A stretch of 64,000 nucleotides of DNA from Kingdonia uniflora (GCA_014058105.1 JACGCM010001462.1:806001-870000), one strand, 5' to 3'; counted from the first letter of the stretch, positions 22,631-35,081 are shown. Notes: a model not told the origin generated them from the sequence alone. Program-made: numbers and translations.

Positions 22631-25600
22631 CATGAAACCTCAAGAACGAGGTTGGAGTCAAAACAGTAGAGTTAAGAATCTAAATTAGAAGCTTGCTACT
22701 AACAGTAATCCGGAGGCCAAAAAAACTATTAGAGATGCTCTTTAACAGGATATTATTTATCATCAGAAAGCATTGATTGAAGAAAGAATGTAAACCTTTC
22801 TTTTGAAGACCTTAAACTCCATCAGGATGCCTGGGGTATCAAAGAACGTTATTTTGCTAATTAGAATTATATGGTCCAAGAAGGCCGTTATCGGTATGTC
22901 TACGAGGCCATGTTGATCAAAGCTGCCTCTGTTCAAATTGAACACCATAATTTAAATATGAAAGACCTATTATTCCACGAATCAAAGATTAGTTAAAATG
23001 CTAAACAAGCAAAAAAGGATACACTTACAAGTAGAAACTTACATATAGACTTGCAAATCTGTTTTCAGTAAATTTCATGAACTGATCAAGATGTCCAGCC
23101 CTGCCCAAGAGGTTCCCCTTGAGGTTGTAGTAGTTTCTATTATCTGCTTTACAATGCAATACCCAATACAACATTAACTGCATATAAATCATGAAAGTCT
23201 TCAATATATTTTTTAATTCTTATCTCTCTTAGTAAACCTAATAAACAAAATCCTAATTTTATCACTCTTCCTTAGGAATAAAAAGAAAAACTAAATGTTA
23301 GTAGGAAAGCCAAACTTTCTTACCAAAACAAACCAATTAAGAAACTATAGGTTACTCAAGTTTTACAAAACTTACTTCTTGTCCAACTATAGAGGCTGAA
23401 AATTGTTCAAGGAGAAGACAATTCAGTCGCTCCAAATCAAAATCTATCAAAATACCACTCATAAATAAGAATTAAAAAGAACCAGAATAGGGGAATTGGG
23501 AAAAATCTTACATTTGCAAGATACTTCTGAGAGTAGACCTACTCCTTACACTTTCAAACCCATTTGGTAAGTCTTTACGAATCCGATTATTTACAATGAT
23601 GAGAGTTTTAACACTTAATAATCTCATTTTGAAATACCTAATATAGGGGGGGAGAGTTTAATCACGATTAATTGGTGGGATAGTTTCGTAGTGCGGGGGA
23701 CTCAAATTTACATCAACTATAAGTTTTTAAAACATTAGTTATATTGCAAGACTATACTCCCTGCACTTATATAACCATACGTTCAAGTTGGTTTTTAAAT
23801 TAGGAATTCTTATAGTGAAAAGATCACAAGCAGTGGCTATTTTCACAATTTAAGATGATCATTTTCATGGAATTGAAGAGTTTGAATATAACGATTTATA
23901 GAAACTGATACTAGTTGTTCGCTTAATGAGAATATAGGTTCACTGTTACATAAACTGAGTCGAATCGACTAACAAAGAAAGTGTTCACATGACCCTTATT
24001 GAGCTAAAGCATATTGTACAAGTATATTCTTGTTGAATAAGAAATTGATATTAGGTTAAATCTTATGTGTTTTTTTTTTTTACTTTTCAATAGTCCATGT
24101 GCATCTTTTGGGTTGGGGCAAGCTAACCAAAAGTTTAAGATTGAAACCACATAAAGTAGGGAGACTAACACGACTTCTGGGTTGTGTCACCCTAATGTTT
24201 ACATCGAAGAAAAAAAGAAACCATAAATACCTATTGTCCATGCAAGAAGCTGTGAGAAATAAACCATTTTGATCTTGGGTTAGGGAAGATGTACCATAAT
24301 CAAACATAACTTACTCCTATATCTGACATGTCTATAGAATTATGATCAACGATGACAGTTATGCATGCACTGACCTTTTTAATGCTATCTTCTGGATCAA
24401 TAAATGCTCAAGTGCTTGTAGGATTCAAGTTCTGTGTATCATAGAGTTTTACAACACTTTAATGGATGAAAACATTAAAATTAGGCTAAACAAGGATCAT
24501 CTTTACCAAAGCATTATTTAAAAATGTAGATATCATACTGCAAAGGCAACATAAACATTATTTAAGAATAACAAAATCCCAGCCCAGAACTATGTATATG
24601 CAGAGAGAGAGAGAGTGTGTGGTCATGTGTGATCATGTCAAGTGCAGTATTCAACTTATCACTCACCATTGAATATCCAATAAAGGTTAAAACTGAAATT
24701 TGTATTTCCCAATTTGCATAAGATCATCCTCTTTGAAAGTAAATAATACAGGTGATCAGAACCAAGTACCTTAATCCAATGTATATCAAAGATAGCATTT
24801 TATGTGTTTCCCAAACACAAACACATAAATATGGGATAACATGTCCATGTCTCCACGATTGAAAAAAATTAAACTCAATGAGACAAAAGACTAGCCTGAA
24901 TTTTCACTACAAGTATTTAAAGAAGGAAGCTTTCAATGAGTATAATAGATTCTAACAGCGAGAACATCAAAACTTTTACTCTTATGCGGAATTAGATTTC
25001 CCAATGTAAAGGAAAAACACTACAATTCAGAACAAATATAAACATTTGATAAGAAAATATCTACCTTGGGGGATTAAAACCAACCAAGAACTGAAACTGT
25101 CGGAATCTGATGACCCATTAATAATTAGGATCTGATGAAGAGAAAATGGGAATATTTATAGGGTAAAGAATCAAATTGGTTTTAACAAGTAAAAGTGTCA
25201 TTCTTAGAATAACGATTTAGGGGTTAAGGTAAGTTCTACAAATAAGAGAGAGAGAGAGGGTGTGTATCCGATTGCAAATAGGGATTCGATAAAATTAAGA
25301 AAGATATGTTCAGGGAATAAGAGAGAAAGCTGAGTGGAGGCCGAGAGAGGGTAATTTACATGAAGTGGGAATGAATTGGGGATTCTAAAGGAAAAACTAA
25401 AAAACAACATATAAAATGAGTCGCTAAAGTCTTTAACTACGACACTTTAAACTATAAAAAATTAAAGAGTCACTTTAAATAAAATACGACAGTTAATATA
25501 TGTATCGACAGATACATCTGTCCTGAATTCTATTGGATTACCGATACACATATTCATCATTTTTGATTGTGCATATACGTCAGCAATTTATGTTTTTCAC

Positions 25601-26169
25601 GTAGTGTTGGTAATTTTGACAACTTCGGATGCTAATGGATAACCATTCGGTGTAGTTCGGTGAGTGTTGTGATCAGTTGTGTGTTGGTATTATGTGCTAG
25701 GGGTTGTGTTTTGATGGGTGCGAGAAATTCTTCTGTGTGCAGTATCAAGAGCTTGTATAGTTGTACATTCGTCTATAGTTTGTTGAGCATGTGTTCTCCG
25801 TCGGCGTGAGTAATCCTGAGCTTGTTCAATTTGACGTTCTACACTGGTATGTGGATTTCTAGGCCTTTAATTCTCTTTTTCGTGAAACTTCAATTGCAAT
25901 TCTTCGTTGACGCTTCTGAGCAGTCTCTCGAGAGCGTTGAATGCGTTGCGATGAAAACGATATGCCAAGTTTATCACATTTTTGTGAGATTGTCTAAAGG
26001 GAGATGATATTCTTATAAAAAATATTTGAGTAGTTTATAGTTTGGAAGAGAAAAATATATTCTTTCTTTAGAGAATGCATCTAATACAATAAGAAGAGAG
26101 TAAAATATATATCGTAAATAAAGTTTGATGTAAAATAAAGTAACAACTAATTCACAGTAAACCAAATAA
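22631..26169. other. Long stretch without recognisable genes
   Basis: Up to about 23600 this may still be decayed 3' sequence of the virus-like relic. Beyond that, only AT-rich DNA, a short (GA)n/(GT)n run at 24602-24620, a (GA)n run at 25241-25260, and short frames without domain character (24080-24307 minus, 25822-26007 plus). No tRNA, terminal repeat or conserved motif was found by eye. Confidence 0.45.
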
Positions 26170-28074
26170 ACACAATATGCTCATATCCATATTAGCATCC
26201 AGTGGCACATTTTGTGGACAAGGATGTTCTTGCCCTTGATAAGAATCTGATAGATTAGGGTTTGTACATAAAACGAGGTAGCCAAAGTACTCAATGATTC
26301 TCACATCACTTGGGTTTGTTCCTACCCCAGATAAGTCGGAAGCACCATTTAGCCAAAGGAACCCATGTATGTGTTCACTTCCATGATTTTGTCATTCATA
26401 TCGAAACCAATGATCTTTAAAAGAAAAATCTGGAGTTAAAAAGTCACGAATGTATGCGTCAACTCTTTCTTGGAAAAACCATGAAGCAATTAATGAAATT
26501 TCATTTAGTAATTGAGCTTTTCGTTTCTTTTGTTCATTAGAATCTATGTTCTACAACTCGTATAACGGGTTGAGTAGTCTATATAGCTCCAACCATTGCA
26601 TATCAGCAGCATTAAGGGTGAAAACAATAGAAGGTGCACCTAATTGGTTTACCATAGCATTGAGATCTTTTAATCTAGTGAACCAATAAGCACGGCTTCC
26701 ACTAATACTCTTTGCATAGTAAGATATTCGTTAAGCTAATTGTCGATCCCCAGAATTCTACTTTTCTCGAATAACTTGTATTGTTTGTAGTAGCATATTT
26801 CCTAGATTTGGCAAGGATCAGCCGGCATAACATTGTTAAATACAGTCAGCATTTATATAGTCAAAGACAGACATCAGTCGAGAAGTTACCATGAGTCTTC
26901 GACCTACCAAAAGTAGCCTTTGTACCTGGTCAAGAAAGAGCTGCTAGATATCCGCGAAGTTCGCCTACTCCCCCTGAAATACCTAAAATAGGAGAATGTT
27001 TCTTTTTTTTGGTAAAATTACCTGCATCTACTATAAATACAGGCAAATAATAGATTATTTGGATGGGCAATCCTAATACATTTATTTCCTTACCCTACAG
27101 TCACTCAAAACTTGTAATAACTAGCAACATATTAGATTTTACATCAAAACCCTCCTCGAGGTTATGATTTTTCTCAGCCTTTACTGAGTTTTTCACGTAA
27201 AATATCACTTGTTTAGCTTATTATTATACATTCCTTGCAAAAAGTATTGGCGAAGATTATCCATCCGAAAAATATGCTACTACATTGTTAAATTTCCATC
27301 TCCTGGATTCTTCTTAACGTAAAGATCTCCAAGCTGAAGAACACGCCATCTTGAAAGTGAATTCTAGGCAAAATAACGAAACCTTGAGTCTTTAGCAAAA
27401 TGCTCATACCCATATTTCATTAAGAATTGAAAGTATTCAAGTGGTGTAACTTTTCTCGAACGTGCTTGTCTTAAATCTGCATTTCGAAAGGGAAATAATG
27501 TTGGGAATGCCATTGTGATGTACCCAAGAGTAGAAAACTCATCTATTGTGTTGGTCGTCAAAGGCATTTCAATAGTCATTTGGTTAACTTCTGCTTCTTG
27601 GAGGACTAATAGTATAACACTTGGTTGATTTCTTGAATTTTGGCTATGACTATACCGACTGTCTCAAATTCATCTATGTGAGTATCATCAGCCTCCAAAA
27701 TCGCCTGTCTATCGTCATTATCTTTTGGATTTTGAACAATATTATCACACGGATTATCTCTGGTATGTGGAAGATTTTCAAGAATTCCATCTTCTAGTAA
27801 TTCTTGGAGAGATCTTTCAATAATGTTGATATCACCATAAAAAACATGATTTTGCTGACGTCAAACTATGGCTTGATGCACAAACTCCCGTTGTACTCGA
27901 AACTCTTTGCTTGCATGTGTCCCACTTCTGTTAACTATCAATATCGCTGATAAATCCCCTGGCTTGGAAGGTAATGAGGTGGTAATTACATTAACATCCT
28001 GGGCAAAATTGATCACGTCCCATAATATTTATATTGTTGACCCTTAAAACGATTAATCGATATCATTGGATGGA
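26170..28074 (-). pseudogene. Helitron Rep-type protein relic
   Basis: Reading leftwards, the frame at 27364-27579 has AFPTLFPFRNADLRQARSRK and YGYEHFAKDSRFRYFA, classic helitron-like N-domain blocks. Left of a solo LTR insertion the same protein continues with SYYAKSIxGSRAYW, VFTLNAADMQW near 26600, EISLIASWFFQERVDAYI, and at about 26370-26400 a QNHGSEHIHGFLWLNG block. HIH is the HUH-type Rep metal-binding motif that nicks DNA in rolling-circle transposition. Upstream (27850-28010) NRSGTHASKEFRVQREFVHQAI fits the N-terminal region. Stops and frame breaks occur throughout, and the helicase half is absent. Element D truncates it on the right. The Helitron ends were not found. Confidence 0.85.
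26786..27284 (+). repeat. Solo LTR of the A/B Tat family, inserted in the Helitron
   Basis: It starts TGTAGTAGCATATTTCC and ends GCTACTACA. It is flanked on both sides by TTGTT (26781-26785 and 27285-27289), a perfect 5-bp target duplication. The body follows the LTRs of element A, including the accaaaagtag block, the CTATAAATACAGG TATA box, an aaacttgtaataactagcaa block and the CTCAG-N6-CTGAG hairpin at 27173. No internal region is present, so it arose by LTR-LTR recombination. Confidence 0.93.
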
Positions 28075-28670
28075 TATATCTCCCCAAATTTTTCTTTCCC
28101 GCTTTATAACTCATTTCATGTTAGTAGTGTAACCGTTGTAGTTTAGTAGGTTGCACCTCTAGTATGTTATCCTAGCTCTAATTTTCCACAAAATCTTATA
28201 ACAAACCCATTCAAACCAACCACCGAACTTCCCCAAATTCTTTTCCATCTCCTCTTTATTCTCCTCCTTCAACCTTTCTTCTCTTTTCAATTTCAAAATC
28301 TGGAGAGAGGGTAACAAACCCCAAACCCTATTGTTTCCTCAAACCCTTAATCTGGAGAGAGTTCTTACGCAAACCCATCATCAATTGCTGTGGCTGGAGA
28401 TTCTTGAGCGGGTGAATCGAGAGTGGGAATTTATTGTTCTAGTGAGGGGATGGATCTTTGCATTGTTCTTCATAAGCATTCAATCATCAGGCAAGTACAA
28501 TTATCATCTGTCATTAATCATGGACTGCTATAAATTTTTAGATGTGAGCTTGGAACAACAATGATAATGATAATGATACCCTGTTAGTGCTACTGTAATG
28601 CCATGTTTAGTTAGAATCATACTTAACCATAATAGTAGATCTGCTAGATTTAAAAGGAGCATATCAGTAA

Positions 28671-28762
28671 ACTATTTATCAATGATTTTCTTCAGTAGTA
28701 GGCATTTATCAATGAGTTGCTTTTGTAATAGGCATTTATCAATGAGTTGCTTCTGTAGTAGT
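28671..28762 (+). repeat. ~30-bp tandem repeat in D LTR
   Basis: The unit gcatttatcaatgagttgct plus ~10 bp occurs three times here and twice at the matching place in the 3' LTR (46186-46250). This is a copy-number change since insertion. Confidence 0.8.
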
Positions 28763-28820
28763 TATATATAAAATACTATAACAGTTTCTTTTAAACATAC
28801 AGTAAAAGGCAGACCTTGTA

Positions 28821-28858
<38 letters not shown>

Positions 28859-28861
<3 letters not shown>

Positions 28862-29625
28862 AGAAGTAATTTGTAAAGAAAACCTGTAATAAGCTTTCCC
28901 TTTTCATTTTAGTAATTCGGAACAGCAGCTACAGTAACTTCGATCTGCTACAATAACTTCGATCTGCTACAATATCTTCGAGCTGCTACAGTACTTCGAT
29001 TTGTTACAGTATCTTCTAGCTGCTACTGGAGCTTCGAATAACAACAGCTACAGTAACTTAAAACAGCAAGTTCGATACCATAAATGTTAGGTCGAAGCAA
29101 CAAAGAGATTCGATCTCAGGTAAATAACAACAACAACAACAATTTCAAACTTCGCAACAGCAACCACGATTGATTTGAAAGAGTAACAAGATGATTAGCG
29201 CTCGAGGCGTGGGTCGCACTCTCTTTAAAGAGTATCTCAAGTACTCTCCCAGGATATAACGAGCATATACGGTAGCTTCGCCGGAAGTCTACATAAAAAA
29301 CTGAATGAGTTTGCACCTCAAGTATGAACCGCTTTTAGATAGAGAAAGAGAGAAGGCGATGAACAATAGTTTTGTGTCGCGTAGTGATAGTAGGAGGAAG
29401 GAAGATATTTATTGATGTAAACCCAACGGTTATCATCACGTCTCACGTCCATAACCTTCTTTGAATGCATGCGTTACTCCCTTAAGATCAGGTATTTTAA
29501 AGGAATAGCCATTTGAAGAATGAAGTAGATAAAAGACCCACTTTAAATGATAACAAAGGCCTCAATCCCATGACCAAACTTAAGCCCAAGTCCAAGGTCA
29601 AATAAGTTTTTGAAATAACCCAACA
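28859..29625 (-). repeat. Solo LTR (Copia-like appearance) nested in D 5' LTR
   Basis: The + strand reads TGTAGAAG...CCCAACA, so the minus strand begins TGTTGGG and ends TCTACA. The flanks are TATAT on both sides. The D 3' LTR has no such insert: there the (AT)n runs on directly into tatatgttta, as an empty site would. The minus-strand interior has an aaatatcttcc TATA-like string and a direct-repeat zone (cttcgatctgctacaata, 28925-29040). The superfamily call rests only on the TGTTGGG start and LTR size, so it is tentative. Confidence 0.75.
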
Positions 29626-31102
29626 TATATATATATGTTTAGTGTATAAGGTAACTTGTGATGATATTAATTATGCCCATGCCCATATCAATAGCATTGG
29701 TAGTAGTAATTGGTGTCCTCATGTTCAGCCTTTAAACTACAGATGTACATGTTGAACCTTGGTGTTAAATCAAGGGGTACTAAGCATAAGCCTATATTAT
29801 ATCATAACATCTGGCCACCTAATATTATAAATTAATCTCTACACGTGTGAGGTTTGAAAGGCCTAAATTTCTGTAAGCGTCAAGAGATGTATTTGACGAA
29901 TGAATTAACTTAGCCACGATTATAGGACTTTACTGATACAAGCTTTATTAACTTGAGGTAGAAAGATCATTGATAGTCAGAGTATAATATCATTGACAGA
30001 GTCGTCACTCATTTATTTGTAAGGGTAGAAAGGTCATTGAGCATAAGATCGTCAATCATATAGTCTCATTGCCTAAAGCAAGGACAAATATGTCATTTTG
30101 ATTTAGTGTCGATTTTTTAAATTATTCATGCATCGGAGAAGTTAGAGTCATGTACACAGTAAGGCTATGTTGTATGGGTCTTTGAGTTCGATTCCCTAAA
30201 CAAAAGATTTGGTGACTATTATTTATTAGGGTTTGAGGGTTGTAAGTCCTTAAATTATTTCCCTGTTACTTCTCGACTCTATGCTACGCAAGCATCCTAT
30301 GGGCTTAGATCCCTGAAAGTGAAAATAAATCAGACTCTAGACCTGTAGGTTAGAACTCCTTGATCAACTTGATTCGGTGATTTCCTCCAATAATTCTTGG
30401 CTCACTAAAAAGTAATCCACCAATCCCTGGCTCGACAATAAGATATGCGCTTCTGTTGAGGATAGAAGGGTGTGAGAGTGCGGTCCCAATGAATTAAAAG
30501 TGACCATGTGTACATCATCTATTTATTATCCCCCACATCTTATAATACTCAATAAATACTTATCATACCGGTTGGCGCCGACGCTTTAAATAACATTAAT
30601 AATTGAACCTCAACTCCTCAGTAAACATTGTATCATTTTTGCATATAGATAGAATATTATATTGTATTAGTATCTCTTTATTATATCGGTGTGTCATGTT
30701 TAGTGACCAGTAATAATTGTGCTTGCTGACGCCCTGTGCGCTATTTTTTCACTGTAAGCCAAACATGGTAGGATTTTATTTAGTAAGGCTTGGGTGATCA
30801 TTTTGGGATTCTTTGGAGTTCACTTGGATCACTGAGCTATATCGTAGGGTATTTATAATATTTTACTTCTGATTTCATTGCTGTATTCTATTTCTCATTT
30901 TTAGACCTTGTTGAGAATATTATTTATTTTATTCAATAATTAAGTTATTTTCGATTCGTTGCTTTGGTGTAAGTAGATGTAATTAATTTCTTTAGAAATA
31001 TATTATATCTGTGGGGTTCATCTATGGAATGCCCGACTTGTTATGCTCTAGAATTTACTTTATGATTTTTATCAGAAAGCGGATTTTGGGGCGTGACAAA
31101 CT

Positions 31103-31114
31103 TGGTATCAGATC
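31103..31114 (+). promoter_or_regulatory. Primer binding site of element D
   Basis: TGGTATCAGATC, four bases after the LTR end, differs by one base from the TGGTATCAGAGC initiator-Met tRNA complement used by many plant LTR elements. Confidence 0.85.
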
Positions 31115-31260
31115 GCTAGGTTCAATCCTTCGCTTGAATGGACACATTTAACATTTTAAATATCGGAATAGGACTCGTTGATTTTTCTTTATCTTTTCTT
31201 GATTTCCTCAATTTTTATTTTTTTGGCGTGTTGGCTGATTTTTGTTTTTATCATTTCTAG

Positions 31261-32493
31261 ATGGTGAGAGGACGAGGTATTGGGCGTGTTGCTGCTAATT
31301 ATTCTATTATAGGTCGCGATACTCGAGTTCCAGTTCCTCGTGTGCCTGCTGCAGCACATGGTTTATGAACCAATGTCTGTCGGGGATGTGGTTTGGGTTA
31401 TGGTGTGGGATGTGGTCCATTATTGGTGGATGAGGTTGTCGCTGAGACTTCCGTTCACTTGGGGCAGTATTATGTTCTAGAGGTTACTCAGGATGAGATT
31501 GTTGTGCTACCCGTTCCTGCTGTGGTTCCTCATGGGGATTTTTAGCAAATATTTCAGATGTTTATGCAGGAGCAAAATACAAATCAAGGGGTTGGTAACA
31601 AATGACAAAAGGAGATGCGACGATACAAGTTGGATTCTTTTGAAGGTCATCCTGATCTAAAGATTGCTGAAGATTGGATGAAGCAGGTTGAGAAGATTTT
31701 CATGAACATGAGATGTCCTGATGAAGAAATGGTAGAGTGTGCCACTTTTCACATGAAGATCAAGGCCTGGAACTAGTGGAAGATGACTAAGAGGAATCAC
31801 GGGTTGATACCACCAATGGCTTAGGTAGAGTTCAAGGTCAAGTTCTTTAAGCAGTACTTTCCATAGAGCTTTCCACATCAGATGACTACCGAGTTCTATC
31901 AGCTGACTCTGGAGAAGTTGACAGTATCACAGTACGAGGCATATTTTACAGAGTTGTCTCGTTATGCTCCAGCAGTTGTAGCTGATAAGGAGTCCACGGT
32001 TATGAAATTCATGGAGGGTCTTCTTCCGCCTATTCGGACTGGATGGAGAGGATTTATTGGGCAAACTTATGCGCAGTTGGTTTCACGAGCTCTGGATTTT
32101 AAACAAGATTATCAAAGTAATGTCAAACTGAAGGAGTATAAACGATTAGATAAGAAGAAGGAAGAGGGTGATTTGGCTGTTAGACAGGGTTACCTGGATA
32201 CTCAAGGGAAAAATAGGTAGTGTCAAAGGGATAATAGACCTTTGGATACAAGGGCAGTTGTTCTAACTCAGGAAGCTCATGGTTCAAGGCCTTGTTATTC
32301 TTACGGAGAGCATGACCATCGTGCTAGATAATGTCATCGCAGGAATGGACAACAGTTTCAGTAACGATCTCATGAGCAGGGTCAGGATTTTCAGGGTTAG
32401 GAACATCGTCCGTAGGATCAGACACAATGCTACCAAGGCCAGGTCTGCGTCACCAAGGTCGAAGTCAAGCTCAACATTATCAGGGACAGACTC
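31261..32493 (+). pseudogene. Element D gag, 5' part
   Basis: It opens at ATG 31261 with MVRGRGIGRV. It shows the Ty3 gag core as FEGHPDLKIAEDWMKQVEKIF (31637-31700) and FKVKFFKQYFP, LSRYAPAVVADKESTVMKF and EGLLPPIR in the frame 31882-32220. A zinc-knuckle remnant CYSYGEHDHRARxC follows at about 32298, with the second Cys now Tyr and a TAA inside. Stops at about 31366, 31543 and 31774 are present. Element E interrupts it at 32493 and the frame resumes, decayed, at 42184. Gag would form the virus-like particle. Confidence 0.82.
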
Positions 32494-34942
32494 TGTAGTA
32501 TCCCGTAAAATTCTTTTATTTTATTTTCCTATTCTAACTTATTCATTTATCTGTATCCATACATTGTGCATTCATATCACTTAGCATCCTCATCTTATTC
32601 TTGCATCAGGTTCTTGTATTCGTCTTTCTGTGGTTTGAGTGGTTTCAAGTTTTCTGTGGTCGTTCACCTGGTAGTGCTCTGTGGAGGCTTTGGGGAGTCA
32701 GGTGTTGGCTGGTGATGTTGTTGTGGGTTTTGGCTTGTGTTTGGTACATTTTCTCGTGTCCGGGTGTTCGTGTAGTTCTAGGTGAGCCTTGTGTTATTTT
32801 CCAGTTTTGTCAAAGTCGTTCGAACGAGATTTAGATTTGTTCGAACGGGTTGACATGTTCTCTGGAAAATATTGTCTTTGAGGGTGGTTCGTTCGAACGA
32901 CTTCCTATTCCGTTCGAACAAGTTGAGTAATCCCTTGGAATTTGGCCCATGATTTCCTAGTCGTTCGAACGACTTTTGGGTCCATTCGAACGACTTTTGT
33001 GTCCTTTCAGAGTCTTTTCTTGTCTGTTCGAACGACTTACATTTCGTTCGAACGACTTGGCGGTGGTTCTCCTCTTTTTAGTTTTATTTTCATTTCTCTT
33101 CCTCTCATTCTTATTCTCTCTCTCACTCTCCACTCACCCCCTCCCTCACTCAATCCTTTCTCGATCCCTCAAAGTTGGTGGACGTTGCTGGGCGGATTCT
33201 TTGCCAAATCCTTCGGTAAGTATTTCCCCTTTCTTCTACGATTTGTGATTGTGATTCTAGGGTTTGTGTTTGTGATTCATTTTGGGGTTTCGCGATTTGC
33301 GGAGTGCTTCTTTGCAGGTTTTGAGTTGTGGTATCGGCGTGATTGTTGTTGTGAGTTGTTCCGTCGCTTGTTGAGTTACAGTTGTTGGAGTTCTGAGTTA
33401 TCCTGTGCTACTCGAGCCATTTGTCTGGCGAGTGTCCCTTCATTGCTAAATTTCTCTACTAGTTTAACTTGCGCTGGTTATAGCATGCATGTAGCATTGA
33501 GGTGTTTGTGATGTATTTTAAACCTTATTGTTTCGTCTGTCGCAGTTGTTGTTTTAGTATTGTTGATTCCTATGATTAGGCATTTAGGGTGCGGTTTCCC
33601 TTTTGTCTGTTAGGAAGTTGTGCATTTGTGGCTTATTTCTATGGGTTGCCCTTGGTGGTTATGTTACGGTCTGCTGAGACTGATGTTGTTGGACGTATGA
33701 CTAGTCAATTAGTCACTGTTTATTTGTGCTTCGATGTTATGACTGGTCAATTAGTCACGATTAACATCTGTATTTTGGATTGTTGCCATTCTCTAGGCAA
33801 GGGGTTATCCTGGGTGTGGGCCGTGGGGGCGGCTGTGGTGTTTGATCCTTGGGATCTGGTTTCAGTATGGGTTTCTTATATTTTAACTTAACGGGATCGG
33901 ATACATAAACTAAACTCTACATCGGCTAACCCTCGATAGGTTATCAGGATTCCTATATCGGGTTGAAATAGTAGGGTGATTCTTTGGTGACAGGTACTAT
34001 CACATCTATTACCCATTCGGGAGTGTGGGATGGTGTGAGACAAAGCTCAGGTATCAGGCTTCATCCTCGGTGAGGTTGAAATTTCTTGAAATATGTGAAA
34101 TAAAGTTTGGGCGTTGGCTCCGTGGGTTGAGAAGCCCAGAACACTCTGATCAAGTGATAATATCCTTTACACTGGTCGAGCTTGGACAAGAAATTGTACC
34201 ATTGTATCCAACTGAGATTCTCGTTAAGGTTATTATGTATTAGTGGTTGATCAGCCCAATGATTTTAACTATAAGGTCTAGTTCTTTTAAACATTAATCA
34301 TTCAGCATTAGGACTTAGTGTATCATCCAGAAATTGGGATAATTATGGGATTATCCTAGTCATCATACCATGTCATCATCATATCATCATATCATTACAT
34401 TATCGTATATATATTCATATCCTCTTATCTTTTTTCTACTCATCTAAGCTTCGAAGGTTTACTTTATTTACTGTAGCTATTAGTATTAATTCTCTCATTC
34501 ATCTCTCTCTTTCTCTTCACTTATTATATTAGTATGTTGTTTAGCCTTGTTGGGCATTAGTGAGCCGTGGTTTTGCTCACTCTCGCTTTGTTTCCCCCTT
34601 TGAGAGGCGGAGTAGTTGCTGTTGGCTGAGGGCTCAGCTGTTAGATCCAGTTTTAGTAGTTGCAGATCAGTTCTAGTTGTTGTACTCTGTACGATTCCAG
34701 CTTTGTCGCTGTGTAGTATATTAAGACATTGTATTTATGTTTTTTAGTTGATATATGTATATATCTTTGCTTTCGTTGTTTTCTCTTTTACTCTGATGAT
34801 ATTGCTATAGTCAATGACTGAGCCAGAACCTGTCTTTTGGCTCGGTTGTTTCTGGGGGTGAATCGGCGGGATTCCCCGACCTGTACCTCCTGAATGACAA
34901 TAATTGGTCTAGCTACCGATTATTAGATTTTGGGGTGTGACA
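32494..34942 (+). repeat. 5' LTR of element E
   Basis: It runs from TGTAGTATCCCGT to GGTGTGACA, 2449 bp, and is matched end to end by 39732-42178. It carries a cluster of TTCGAA palindromes in its first 600 bp, a pyrimidine-rich (ttctctctctcactctcc) run after it, and no coding frame of its own. Confidence 0.95.
32815..33056 (+). repeat. Cluster of eight TTCGAA palindromes in E 5' LTR
   Basis: TTCGAA occurs at 32819, 32840, 32892, 32913, 32964, 32985, 33027 and 33047, mostly inside the longer palindrome CGTTCGAACG and followed by ACTT. Some spacings are near 21 bp, about two helical turns. Such a dense array of one dyad sequence suggests a protein-binding platform, but no factor can be named from sequence alone. 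Confidence 0.85.
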
Positions 34943-34946
34943 GACT

Positions 34947-34958
34947 TGGTATCAGAGC
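34947..34958 (+). promoter_or_regulatory. Primer binding site of element E
   Basis: TGGTATCAGAGC sits four bases after the LTR end, an exact match to the common initiator-Met tRNA primer site. Confidence 0.93.
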
Positions 34959-35081
34959 TATAGGTCTGGTCTAGCAATCATATAACGAGTAATTTTTTAG
35001 ATGGAGTTAGGATCGATCCCTTTCATTTTTATGTATTTTATCATCTTTCCTCCTTTCCTGAGGTGTGCTTCTGTTGTGTTG

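Larger units (their letters stand above)
28075..31098 (+). repeat. 5' LTR of element D (with nested solo LTR)
   Basis: The first ~780 bp align nearly base for base with the 3' copy at 45593-46342. The left end reads TATATCTCCCC against TGTAGCGCCCC in the 3' LTR, so the canonical TG has decayed. The right end GGGGCGTGACA is followed by a PBS. Without the nested 767-bp insertion and its duplication the LTR would be about 2.25 kb. Confidence 0.85.

Noticed and set aside
24080..24307. 75-codon minus-strand frame
   Set aside because: No motif, no conserved copy elsewhere in the window, and AT-rich flanks without promoter or splice logic.
25418..25500. gagtcgctaaagtc..gagtcacttt as ends of a small CACTA- or MITE-type element
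   Set aside because: The two arms are too short and imperfect and no target duplication could be defined.
32815..33056. TTCGAA array as Pol III B-boxes
   Set aside because: GTTCGAACG fits only part of the B-box pattern, the required final C is absent, and no A-box is spaced in front.
32942..33511. 189-codon plus-strand frame in E 5' LTR
   Set aside because: Lies wholly in the LTR; the 3' LTR copy is broken, and its Phe/Leu/Ser content follows the pyrimidine-rich DNA.
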